NCBI GenBank assembly: GCA_020029455.1
Contig: JAIBJH010000026.1
Location: 1 to 17,878, forward strand
Source: Hyphomicrobiales bacterium
GTDB taxonomy: Bacteria; Pseudomonadota; Alphaproteobacteria; Rhizobiales; Aestuariivirgaceae
Length of the DNA stretch: 17,878 nucleotides
Direction of reading: 5' to 3'
The position numbers and the translations under genes are program-made. Under the pieces are notes generated by a model, which made no database searches, was not told the DNA's origin, and saw only the letters and a program-made list of their open reading frames with translations. Positions within the stretch are counted from its first letter, which is position 1; every line of letters begins with the position of its first letter. Shown one piece after another: positions 6,821 through 13,700 of this stretch.

Positions 6821-7249
6821 ATGGATACCCCCGTTTCTGCACCCGACTATGGCCGCTCGCTGCAAGGCCTTGGCATCAACCTGATCGTGAGCAATGTGGA
6901 CCGCGCCATCCATTTCGCCACCGAGGTCCTCGGCGCAAGCGTGTTCTTCCGCACCGATGTCTTTGCCGCCATGAAGCTGCACGGTGCCGACTTCATGTTC
7001 CATATCCCCGCCTCCTACAAAGGCAATGAACTTTACGGAACGCTTGTCGCTGACGCGCCACGCGGCGTGGGCGTTGAACTGCGCTGCTATCACGTCGATC
7101 CCGACTGGGCCGAGGCCAATGCCAGAAGGCTTGGCTACACCGTGCTTGCCGGTTCCATCGACAAGCCCCATGGCTTGCGCGAATGCATGCTTCTGGATGA
7201 TGATGGCTTTGTCTGGATCCCTTCCCGCCATTTGCCGAAAGCATCATGA
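6821..7249 (+). CDS. VOC-family protein, probably without a metal site
   Basis: A 142-residue protein whose N-terminal part reads GLGINLIVSNVDRAIHFATEVLG, the VOC pattern of a first strand and helix, and whose second half contains GVGVELRCYHVD and the family-like LLDDDGFVWIPSRHL. Aligned with the VOC protein two genes upstream, the first His ligand is replaced by Gly and the terminal Glu by Ile or Pro, so only a Glu in VELRCYH is left. It may bind a ligand or have a metal-independent role. An ATG 15 bases upstream would add five residues; neither start has a strong Shine-Dalgarno sequence. Its stop codon overlaps the ATG of the GNAT gene (ATGA), which indicates co-translation. Confidence 0.78.
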   Translation: MDTPVSAPDYGRSLQGLGINLIVSNVDRAIHFATEVLGASVFFRTDVFAAMKLHGADFMFHIPASYKGNELYGTLVADAPRGVGVELRCYHVDPDWAEANARRLGYTVLAGSIDKPHGLRECMLLDDDGFVWIPSRHLPKAS

Positions 7250-7851
7250 AAACACTCGATCTTCCCAACGGCTACTATGAGCTGCCGAAAGGCAAGCTTG
7301 CCAATATCGTCACCTGCCTTGAAATGAAGGCAGCACCCCAGCGGACGCTCACGCCATTCCCCTCTGATCTTCGCTTGAAGCGTTTCGGCGCGGGTGATGT
7401 GGCCGCCCACCGCCATCTCTTCCGCGCCGTGGGCCGCGACATCATGTGGTTCTCGCGCCTTGTCATGAAGGATGACGACCTTGCCGCGATCCTAGCCAAT
7501 CCGGCGATTGAATCCTATGTGCTGATGCGTGGAGGCGAGGCGCTTGGCATGCTTGAGCTCAACTTCGCGGACATGCCCAATTGCGAACTGGCCTTCTATG
7601 GCCTCATTCCTGAAGCGATCGGCAGCGGGTTAGGGCGCATCCTGATTGATGAATCGATCAGGCGCGCCTGGGAAAAGCCCATCTCCCGTTACTGGGTCCA
7701 CACCTGCAATTTTGATTCACCCCAGGCCTTGCCCTTCTACATGCGCTCAGGCTTTGTGCCTTACGCCCGGATGGTGGAAGTCCATGACGATCCGCGCATC
7801 CTGGGCAAGATGGACATGGATGCCTCGGCGCAAATCCCGCTCATCCGATAG
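7246..7851 (+). CDS. GNAT-family N-acetyltransferase
   Basis: A 201-residue protein with a GNAT core at about residues 42-185 after a 40-residue leader (LPNGYYELPKGKLANIVTCLEM). The acetyl-CoA pyrophosphate-binding motif A is PEAIGSGLGRILIDESIRRAW, with GxGLGR in place of the usual Q/RxxGxG/A. Motif B follows, with NFDSPQALPFYMRSGFVPY, the standard NxxAxxFYxxxGF signature. It transfers acetyl from acetyl-CoA to an amine; the acceptor is unknown. The leader resembles a recurring extension in rhizobial homologues, as I recall it. It is the last gene of the run starting at the kinase, with a 69-base gap to the next gene in which I see no clear terminator. Confidence 0.85.
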   Translation: MKTLDLPNGYYELPKGKLANIVTCLEMKAAPQRTLTPFPSDLRLKRFGAGDVAAHRHLFRAVGRDIMWFSRLVMKDDDLAAILANPAIESYVLMRGGEALGMLELNFADMPNCELAFYGLIPEAIGSGLGRILIDESIRRAWEKPISRYWVHTCNFDSPQALPFYMRSGFVPYARMVEVHDDPRILGKMDMDASAQIPLIR

Positions 7852-7920
7852 TCCCGATTAGGCTGATGTTAACGCGCGCTCCGTTAGGTTTGGGGTTCAG
7901 GCTGTTTGTGCGGGTTGGCA

Positions 7921-9165
7921 ATGTTTTCGATGTGGTCGGCAATCGGCCTGGAAATTCCTCTAACCTTGTTTCTGCTGGCCCTTCTGGGATTGCGGACGCG
8001 CGTCAATCCCAGGGCAAGCCTGCACGTCAATGCAGCTCCCGCTAAACTTTTCGAGGTTATCGATTTCTTTGATGGAAAGCAGGAAAACTGGGGCCGCACC
8101 CGGACTCTCGCAGAAATTGTCGATACGAAAAGCGGACTGTTCCGCAAAACTTATGTGACCACGCTGTCAACAGGCTCCGAGCAAAGTTCTTCCGCCCTGT
8201 TTTCCATCGCCCGCCGCGAAGCGCCGTCCCGTCTTGAAATCAGGCGCGAGGGACTTGAGGGCAAAAGCCTCACCAATGAACTGCTGTACCAGACATACAC
8301 GGTCGCGCCTGAAAAAGGCGGAAGCCGCCTCATCGTCCGCTACAATTGGGGGCCCCGCGCCCTTCTTTCTCATCTGACCGCCAGAGCCGATCTCTGGGGC
8401 GGGGCCTTCCGCATCAAGAGCCTTGCTGAAACCGGCGTACCCAATGAGAACCCCTATTTCCTGATCTCGATTTCCATGGCGGTCCTGACCGGCCTTCTTT
8501 CTTTCGCAACCTTTGCCGCCTTGATCGGCGTCGAATTCGCAACGCTCATCATTGTTGCGCTCTTTGTGCATGAGTTCGGCCATCTTCTCGCCTACTGGCT
8601 CATGGGCCAGCCCTGGGGCCGCATGATCTTCCTGCCCTTTCTTGGAGCCATTGCCGTACCGCGCCTGCCCTTTCAAAGCCAAGGCCAGTCAGTCTTTGCT
8701 GCCCTGATGGGACCGGGCTTTTCAGTGCTTTTTGCAATCGCCTATGGCGCGGCCTGTCTCATCTGGCCAGCCTATGCCGAACATTTCCTGGGCCTCGGCC
8801 TCATCACCGTTGCCCTCAACCTGTTCAACCTCCTGCCCGTTGAACCCCTTGATGGCGGCGTTGCGTTGCGCTCTGTCCTGAGCCGCATCATGGGGACACA
8901 TGCCCGCTTCGGTCTGATGCTTGTCGGCCTGACCCTCCTGATCGCCGGCAACTACCTCAATCAGATTCTCCTGATGATCTTTGGTGGCATTGCTGTCATC
9001 GCCAACATCAGGAACCGCACCATCGATGCCGGGCTTGCGCGGCTCTCGACGCTTCAAGTCTGCATCAGCTTCTTCGGCTATGCCGCCCTGGTGACCGCCT
9101 ACATCACCATGCTGCGCCTCTATATGTCAGGAGCCGCCATGGTCCAAGGTGCCATACAAGGCTGA
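7921..9165 (+). CDS. M50-type (site-2 protease) membrane metalloprotease with an N-terminal SRPBCC-like domain
   Basis: A 414-residue membrane protein. An N-terminal hydrophobic segment (about 8-25) is followed by a soluble region (about 30-170) that starts LHVNAAPAKLFEVIDFFDGKQ and has alternating strands, suggesting a START/SRPBCC (polyketide-cyclase-like) fold. The rest (about 180-400) is hydrophobic, with about six membrane segments. It has the zinc motif HEFGH (217-221, catalytic Glu218) and the third-ligand motif NLLPVEPLDGG ending D311-G-G, both complete, so it should cleave peptide bonds within or next to the membrane. Substrate and pathway are unknown. A TTG start 15 bases upstream and an ATG nine bases downstream are alternatives, and Shine-Dalgarno support is weak for all. 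The SRPBCC assignment rests on pattern alone and is less sure than the protease. Confidence 0.8.
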   Translation: MFSMWSAIGLEIPLTLFLLALLGLRTRVNPRASLHVNAAPAKLFEVIDFFDGKQENWGRTRTLAEIVDTKSGLFRKTYVTTLSTGSEQSSSALFSIARREAPSRLEIRREGLEGKSLTNELLYQTYTVAPEKGGSRLIVRYNWGPRALLSHLTARADLWGGAFRIKSLAETGVPNENPYFLISISMAVLTGLLSFATFAALIGVEFATLIIVALFVHEFGHLLAYWLMGQPWGRMIFLPFLGAIAVPRLPFQSQGQSVFAALMGPGFSVLFAIAYGAACLIWPAYAEHFLGLGLITVALNLFNLLPVEPLDGGVALRSVLSRIMGTHARFGLMLVGLTLLIAGNYLNQILLMIFGGIAVIANIRNRTIDAGLARLSTLQVCISFFGYAALVTAYITMLRLYMSGAAMVQGAIQG

Positions 9166-9204
9166 TCTTGCAAAAGTGCCAATGCTTGGCCATGCAGTGC
9201 CGCC

Positions 9205-10299
9205 ATGACGGCAAGTTCATTCATCAAAGCCTATGGGGAAAAAGTAGCGGAAGGCGAATTGCGGGCCGACTTGGCGCAGGAATCCGTCGCGCACCGTCTT
9301 GAAACGCTGACCACGGTCCTGGAACAGCCTGCCCGGAAAAATGGCAGCCTCATCGGAAAACTTTTCAAGAAGACGGCGGAACCAGCGAAAGGCCTCTACA
9401 TTCATGGCGAGGTGGGCCGCGGCAAGACCATGCTGATGGATCTCTTCTTCTCAAACCTTGCCATCACTGAAAAGCGCCGTATCCACTTCCACGCCTTCAT
9501 GCAGGAGGTGCACGGCGAACGCACCCGCCTCATGGGCGAGAATGTTATCGGCCACATTGCTGATCATCTCGCCAGGAACCTCCGCCTCTTATGCCTTGAT
9601 GAAATGCAGATTTCCGACATCGCCGATGCCATGATCATCGGTAGGCTCTATGAAGCACTGCTCGCACGCGGTGTCACGCTCGTCACCACCTCCAACTTGC
9701 CGCCGGAGGACCTCTACAGGGATGGCCTCAACCACGGCCTCTTCCTACCTTTCATCGCCAAATTGCGCGAGACCATGGATGTGGTGGAACTGCCCTCGCC
9801 AACGGATTATCGCCTCGGCCGCGTGCAGGCCAAGGCGACCTATCTTCACCCGGCGACGGCGGAAAACCGCGTGGCCTTCAATGAACTCTGGCGCGATCTC
9901 ACAGATGGCGCCTCGGGCAACAGCGAGACACTCGAAATCCTAGGCCGCAAGCGCATGGTTCCGAAAGTGGCTCACTCTTGCGCCGCCTTCACTTTCTTCG
10001 AACTCTGTGGCGAGGCGCTGGGGCCGCCCGACTATCTGGCCATTGCCAAGGCCTACCGCACTGTCTTCATTTCCGGCATGCCGAAGCTTAAGGCCTCCCA
10101 GCGCAATGAGGTTAAGCGCTTCATCCTGATGATCGATACTTTCTATGATGCCGGAACGCGTATTGCCGTTTTGGCGGAGGCTCCGCCCGACGACATCTTC
10201 CCTAGGGGACACCATGGCTTTGAAAGCCGCCGCACCGTCTCGCGCCTCAAGGAAATGCAATCCGTCTCCTGGTGGGGCGCTTCGATAGTTGAAACTTGA
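9205..10299 (+). CDS. zapE: AFG1-like ATPase, cell division protein ZapE
   Basis: A 364-residue P-loop ATPase, close to the family's usual length (E. coli ZapE 375). Walker A is GEVGRGKT (68-75), with LYIHGE before it and MLMDLFF after, as is typical of AFG1. Walker B is LLCLDEMQISD (D132, E133), the family hallmark, and VTTSNLPPEDLYRDGLN is the sensor-1 region. The C-terminus has the conserved FLILIDTFYD-like stretch (RFILMIDTFYDAGTRIA). ZapE acts on FtsZ rings during late constriction or under stress, and mitochondrial AFG1 helps turn over membrane proteins. It lies just upstream of mdh, an arrangement common in alphaproteobacteria, but a terminator separates them. It has 39 bases between it and the M50 gene and a weak Shine-Dalgarno sequence, so it may be coupled to that gene. 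Confidence 0.92.
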   Translation: MTASSFIKAYGEKVAEGELRADLAQESVAHRLETLTTVLEQPARKNGSLIGKLFKKTAEPAKGLYIHGEVGRGKTMLMDLFFSNLAITEKRRIHFHAFMQEVHGERTRLMGENVIGHIADHLARNLRLLCLDEMQISDIADAMIIGRLYEALLARGVTLVTTSNLPPEDLYRDGLNHGLFLPFIAKLRETMDVVELPSPTDYRLGRVQAKATYLHPATAENRVAFNELWRDLTDGASGNSETLEILGRKRMVPKVAHSCAAFTFFELCGEALGPPDYLAIAKAYRTVFISGMPKLKASQRNEVKRFILMIDTFYDAGTRIAVLAEAPPDDIFPRGHHGFESRRTVSRLKEMQSVSWWGASIVET

Positions 10300-10322
10300 G
10301 GAACGCTCCTCACTCAAGTTTT
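10292..10322 (+). terminator. intrinsic terminator after zapE
   Basis: AACTTGAG (10293-10300) pairs perfectly with CTCAAGTT (10313-10320) and runs into TTTT (10319-10322). An alternative inner hairpin, GAGGA-ACGC-TCCTC, competes for part of it. The zapE stop codon lies within the left arm, so a terminating ribosome would cover it. It separates zapE from the TCA cluster. Confidence 0.65.
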
Positions 10323-10343
10323 GTGCAAATTCAAAAGTCGAAC

Positions 10344-10372
10344 TTGCTGACTTTGTCTGCCCGGTCTAGAGA
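10344..10372 (+). promoter_or_regulatory. weak candidate promoter of the mdh-suc cluster
   Basis: The 120-base gap before mdh follows a terminator, so a promoter should lie here. The best pair I can find is TTGCTG (10344-10349) and, after 17 bases, TAGAGA (10367-10372); the -10 box is a poor match. I see no clear operator. mdh itself has a good Shine-Dalgarno sequence, AGAGGA, six bases before its ATG. Confidence 0.25.
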
Positions 10373-10419
10373 CATTTCGCACTGCAACATGCCGAAATAA
10401 GGCAACAAAGAGGAATTCC

Positions 10420-11382
10420 ATGGCGCGCAAGAAAATTGCATTGATCGGTGGTGGCATGATCGGGGGCACGCTCGCCCATCTCGCAGCCCTGCGCGAACTG
10501 GGCGACATCGTCGTCTTTGACATCGCCGAGGGCCTGCCGCAAGGCAAGGCGCTCGACCTCTCGCAGTCGGGCCCAGTCGAGGGCTTTGACGCAAAACTTT
10601 CCGGCACCAATGGCTATGAGGCGATCGCGGGAGCCGATGTCTGCATCGTCACGGCGGGCGTTCCGCGAAAGCCCGGCATGAGCCGCGATGATCTCGTCGG
10701 CATCAATTTGAAAGTGATGAAGGCGGTTGGAGAAGGCCTCAAGGCCCATGCGCCGAATGCCTTTGTCATCTGCATCACCAACCCGCTCGATGTCATGGTC
10801 TGGGCTCTGCAGAAATTTTCCGGGCTGCCGAAGAACAAGCTGATCGGCATGGCGGGCGTGCTCGACAGTGCCCGCTTCCGTCACTTCCTTGCCGAGGAAT
10901 TCAATGTTTCGGTGAAGGACGTAACCGCCTTCGTGCTCGGCGGCCATGGCGATACCATGGTGCCGCTCACTCGCTATTCCACCGTCGCAGGCATTCCCGT
11001 TCCCGACCTCATCAAGATGGGCTGGAGCACGCAGGAAAAGATCGACAAAATCGTCCAGCGCACCCGCGATGGCGGCGCCGAGATTGTCAATTTGTTGAAG
11101 ACCGGTTCCGCCTATTACGCGCCCGCCTCATCGGCCATCGCCATGGCAGAGAGCTATCTCAAGGACTACAAGCGCGTTCTTCCCTGTGCGGCCTATCTCA
11201 ACGGCCAGTATGGCGTGAAGGACACCTATGTCGGCGTTCCCGTCGTTATCGGCGAGAAGGGTGTCGAGCGCATTGTCGAAGTGGCGCTCAATGATGAAGA
11301 GAAAGCTGGCTTCCAGAAATCCGTCACCGCCGTGCATGGGTTGATGGACGCTGCCAAGAAACTGGCGCCGGAACTGGCCTAG
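10420..11382 (+). CDS. mdh: malate dehydrogenase (NAD-dependent, LDH-like type)
   Basis: A 320-residue cytosolic enzyme that interconverts malate and oxaloacetate with NAD. The Rossmann glycine motif is IGGGMIGG (9-16), and Asp34 in VVFDI selects NAD over NADP. Substrate-binding Arg83 and Arg89 (VPRKPGMSRDD) identify a malate rather than lactate enzyme. Asn121 (CITNPLD), Arg152 (LDSARFR) and proton-relay His176 (GGHGDTMVPL) complete the active site. Length and sequence fit the alphaproteobacterial tetrameric type, for which N-terminal ARxKIALIGxGMIGGT is characteristic. It is the first gene of the TCA cluster, with a 115-base gap to sucC that is largely filled by a palindromic repeat. Confidence 0.97.
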   Translation: MARKKIALIGGGMIGGTLAHLAALRELGDIVVFDIAEGLPQGKALDLSQSGPVEGFDAKLSGTNGYEAIAGADVCIVTAGVPRKPGMSRDDLVGINLKVMKAVGEGLKAHAPNAFVICITNPLDVMVWALQKFSGLPKNKLIGMAGVLDSARFRHFLAEEFNVSVKDVTAFVLGGHGDTMVPLTRYSTVAGIPVPDLIKMGWSTQEKIDKIVQRTRDGGAEIVNLLKTGSAYYAPASSAIAMAESYLKDYKRVLPCAAYLNGQYGVKDTYVGVPVVIGEKGVERIVEVALNDEEKAGFQKSVTAVHGLMDAAKKLAPELA

Positions 11383-11392
11383 TACAAAGAAA

Positions 11393-11474
11393 CGTCATTC
11401 CCGCGAAAGCGGGAACCCAGCTTTCAGCTTCTGGGTATCTAACAAGCTGGATCCCCGCCTACGCGGGGATGACG
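11393..11474. repeat. composite palindromic intergenic repeat between mdh and sucC
   Basis: The 82-base element begins CGTCATTCCCGCG and ends CGCGGGGATGACG, inverted copies with one mismatch. Inside are two compact hairpins: TTCCCGC-GAAA-GCGGGAA (11399-11416) and CCCCGC-CTAC-GCGGGG (11453-11468). A middle pair, CCCAG (11416-11420) with CTGGG (11431-11435), lies between them. This layout is that of the REP/BIME-like palindromes widespread in bacterial spacers. In a transcript it would fold into several hairpins and could stabilise or attenuate the mdh message. There is no T-tract, so it is not a plain terminator. Confidence 0.8.
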
Positions 11475-11497
11475 AGTGGGAAAGGTAAGTTCGAACA

Positions 11498-12667
11498 ATG
11501 AACATCCACGAATACCAGGCCAAGGAAATTCTCCGTTCCTTTGGCGTGCCGACGGGAAAAGGCTCACCCGCCTTCAACGTTGATGAAGCGGTAAAAGCCG
11601 CAGAGGGTCAGCCCGGCCCGGTGTGGGTGGTGAAGGCCCAGATCCATGCCGGTGGCCGCGGTAAGGGCGGCGGTGTGAAGGTCGTCAAATCCATCGCCGA
11701 TGTGCGCACCGAGGCGCAACGCATGCTGGGTATGACGCTCGTCACCCACCAGACGGGGCCTGCCGGAAAGCAAGTGAATCGCCTCTACATCGAAGAGGGC
11801 ACGGCAATCGCTAGGGAACTCTATCTCTCGCTGCTCGTTGACCGCGCCACCTCGCGCATTGCCTTCATCGTCTCCACTGAGGGCGGCATGAATATCGAGG
11901 AAGTGGCGCACAAAACGCCTGAGAAAATTGCCACCATCCATGTGGACCCGGCAACCGGCCTCTGCCCCCATCACGTGCGGGCCATGTCCAAAGCCCTGAA
12001 GCTGGACGCCGCGCAGACGAAACAGATGTCGAAGCTGGCAACCGGCCTCTACAATGGTTTCATCGACAAGGACATGAGCCTCCTCGAGGTGAATCCACTG
12101 GTGATCACGACAGACGGTAACCTCGTCTGCCTTGATGCCAAGATGAATTTCGACGGCAACGCCCTCTTCCGCCACCCCGATGTCATGGCGTTGCGCGATG
12201 AGACGGAAGAAGACCCCAAGGAAATCGAGGCTTCAAAGCATGATCTCTCCTATGTGGCGCTCGATGGTTCCATCGGCTGCATGGTGAATGGCGCCGGCCT
12301 TGCCATGGCCACCATGGACATCATCAAGCTCTACGGCGCCGAACCCGCCAACTTTTTAGACATCGGCGGCGGTGCAACGAAGGAGCGCGTGACGGCGGCC
12401 TTCAAGATCATCACTGCCGACCCGAAAGTGAAGGGCATCCTCATCAACATCTTCGGCGGCATCGCCAAATGCGACGTGATTGCCGAGGGCGTCATCGCCG
12501 CCGTGAGGGATGTGGGGCTGAAAGTGCCGCTGGTCGTGCGTCTTGAAGGCACTAATGTCGACCTCGGCAAGAAGATAATCAAAGAGAGTGGCCTCAACGT
12601 CATCCCCGCCGATGATCTGAACGACGCGGCCAAGAAGATCGTCAAAGCGGTGAAGGAAGCGGCCTGA
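11498..12667 (+). CDS. sucC: succinyl-CoA synthetase beta subunit (ADP-forming)
   Basis: A 389-residue subunit, in the normal range (E. coli 388). It carries the ATP-grasp domain that binds the nucleotide and the domain that binds succinate. The start, MNIHEYQAKEILRSFGVP, is the family signature. VKAQIHAGGRGKGGGVK (about 46-62) is the nucleotide-binding loop, EVNPLVIT carries conserved Mg/nucleotide residues, and NGAGLAMATMDIIK with NIFGGIAKCD form the C-terminal CoA-ligase-like region. With SucD it makes succinate and ATP from succinyl-CoA. The start ATG follows GGAAAGGTAAG at a slightly long spacing. Its TGA overlaps the sucD ATG by one base, which suits equimolar subunit synthesis. Confidence 0.97.
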   Translation: MNIHEYQAKEILRSFGVPTGKGSPAFNVDEAVKAAEGQPGPVWVVKAQIHAGGRGKGGGVKVVKSIADVRTEAQRMLGMTLVTHQTGPAGKQVNRLYIEEGTAIARELYLSLLVDRATSRIAFIVSTEGGMNIEEVAHKTPEKIATIHVDPATGLCPHHVRAMSKALKLDAAQTKQMSKLATGLYNGFIDKDMSLLEVNPLVITTDGNLVCLDAKMNFDGNALFRHPDVMALRDETEEDPKEIEASKHDLSYVALDGSIGCMVNGAGLAMATMDIIKLYGAEPANFLDIGGGATKERVTAAFKIITADPKVKGILINIFGGIAKCDVIAEGVIAAVRDVGLKVPLVVRLEGTNVDLGKKIIKESGLNVIPADDLNDAAKKIVKAVKEAA

Positions 12668-13545
12668 TGTCCATCCTCGTCAACAAGAAGACCAAGGTCA
12701 TCTGCCAGGGCATCACCGGCAACAATGGAACCTTCCACACCGAGCAGGCCATCGCCTATGGCACCCAAATGGTGGCGGGCGTGACCCCCGGAAAGGGTGG
12801 CACGAAGCATATAGGCCTTCCCGTTTTCGACACGGTAGCCGAAGCCCGCGAAGCCACAGGGGCCGATGCCACCGTCATCTACGTGCCGCCGCCCTTTGCA
12901 GCGGACGCCATCTCGGAGGCCATCGAAGCGGAAATCCCGCTGATCGTTGCCATCACCGAAGGCATTCCGGTCATGGACATGGTGAAGGTGAAGCGGGCGC
13001 TCTCTGGCTCCAAGTCGCGCCTCATCGGCCCCAACTGCCCGGGCGTCCTCACACCCGGTGAATGCAAGATCGGCATCATGCCCGGCAACATCTTCAAGAA
13101 GGGCTCGGTCGGCGTTGTGTCCCGTTCCGGCACGCTGACTTACGAAGCCGTTTTCCAAACCACCAAAATGGGTCTGGGGCAAACAACCGCCGTCGGCATC
13201 GGCGGCGACCCGGTGAAGGGCACGGAATTCATCGACATCCTTGAGATGTTCCTTGCCGACCCCAAGACCCAATCCATCATCATGATCGGCGAGATCGGCG
13301 GCACGGCCGAAGAAGAAGCTGCCGAATTCATCCGCAAATCCAAGGTGAAAAAGCCCATGGCGGGCTTCATCGCTGGCCGCACCGCGCCGCCGGGCCGCCG
13401 CATGGGCCATGCCGGCGCCATCATCTCGGGTGGCAAGGGTGACGCAGGCTCCAAGGTCGATGCCATGAAGCGAGCGGGGATTGCCGTCTCCGATTCGCCC
13501 GCACTTTTGGGCGAAACCCTCATGAAAAAGTTGAAGCGCAAATAA
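12667..13545 (+). CDS. sucD: succinyl-CoA synthetase alpha subunit
   Basis: A 292-residue subunit (E. coli 289) that binds CoA and carries the phosphorylated histidine. The CoA-binding Rossmann part opens with QGITGNNGTFHTEQAIAYGT and VTPGKGG. IGPNCPGVLTPGECKIGIMP and the SRSGTLTYE phosphate loop follow. The active histidine is His248 in GRRMGHAGAIISGG. It is translationally coupled to sucC. A hairpin-rich leader of 155 bases separates it from sucA, so downstream genes may be controlled partly independently of sucCD. Confidence 0.97.
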   Translation: MSILVNKKTKVICQGITGNNGTFHTEQAIAYGTQMVAGVTPGKGGTKHIGLPVFDTVAEAREATGADATVIYVPPPFAADAISEAIEAEIPLIVAITEGIPVMDMVKVKRALSGSKSRLIGPNCPGVLTPGECKIGIMPGNIFKKGSVGVVSRSGTLTYEAVFQTTKMGLGQTTAVGIGGDPVKGTEFIDILEMFLADPKTQSIIMIGEIGGTAEEEAAEFIRKSKVKKPMAGFIAGRTAPPGRRMGHAGAIISGGKGDAGSKVDAMKRAGIAVSDSPALLGETLMKKLKRK

Positions 13546-13700
13546 TTCAGTCGTAATTGATCAATATAGGAGAAGTCCCTCTGGCAGGGAGACGTGCCCA
13601 GACCCATATCTGAGATATCGAATGACCAAGGACGGGCGATTGCGCCCACCGGCAAGCTGGCATTTGCGCCAGAGCCCGGGAAACCGAAGGGACTGCGAGT
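13546..13700 (+). promoter_or_regulatory. structured leader upstream of sucA (possible translational switch)
   Basis: The spacer contains four local hairpins: TCCCT-CTGGC-AGGGA (13576-13590), ATATC-TGA-GATAT (13606-13618), GGGCG-ATTG-CGCCC (13634-13647) and CTGGC-ATTTGC-GCCAG (13657-13672). The sucA Shine-Dalgarno region AGGGACT (13688-13694) is exactly complementary to AGTCCCT (13574-13580), whose bases also form the left arm of the first hairpin. The two pairings exclude each other, which is the layout of an on/off translational switch. I see no T-tract, so termination is not obvious. A short frame of 28 codons inside it overlaps the sucA start. No known sucA leader class is recognised, and the structure could be coincidental. 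Confidence 0.4.

Noticed and set aside
11393..11474. CRISPR or terminator reading of the mdh-sucC palindromes
   Set aside because: The units are not evenly spaced direct repeats with spacers, and no T-tract follows either hairpin.
12331..13410. Long open frame of 359 codons on the minus strand across sucC and sucD
   Set aside because: It is the antisense shadow of two strongly conserved genes in GC-rich DNA; its product is a His/Asp/Gly-rich low-information sequence with no recognisable family.
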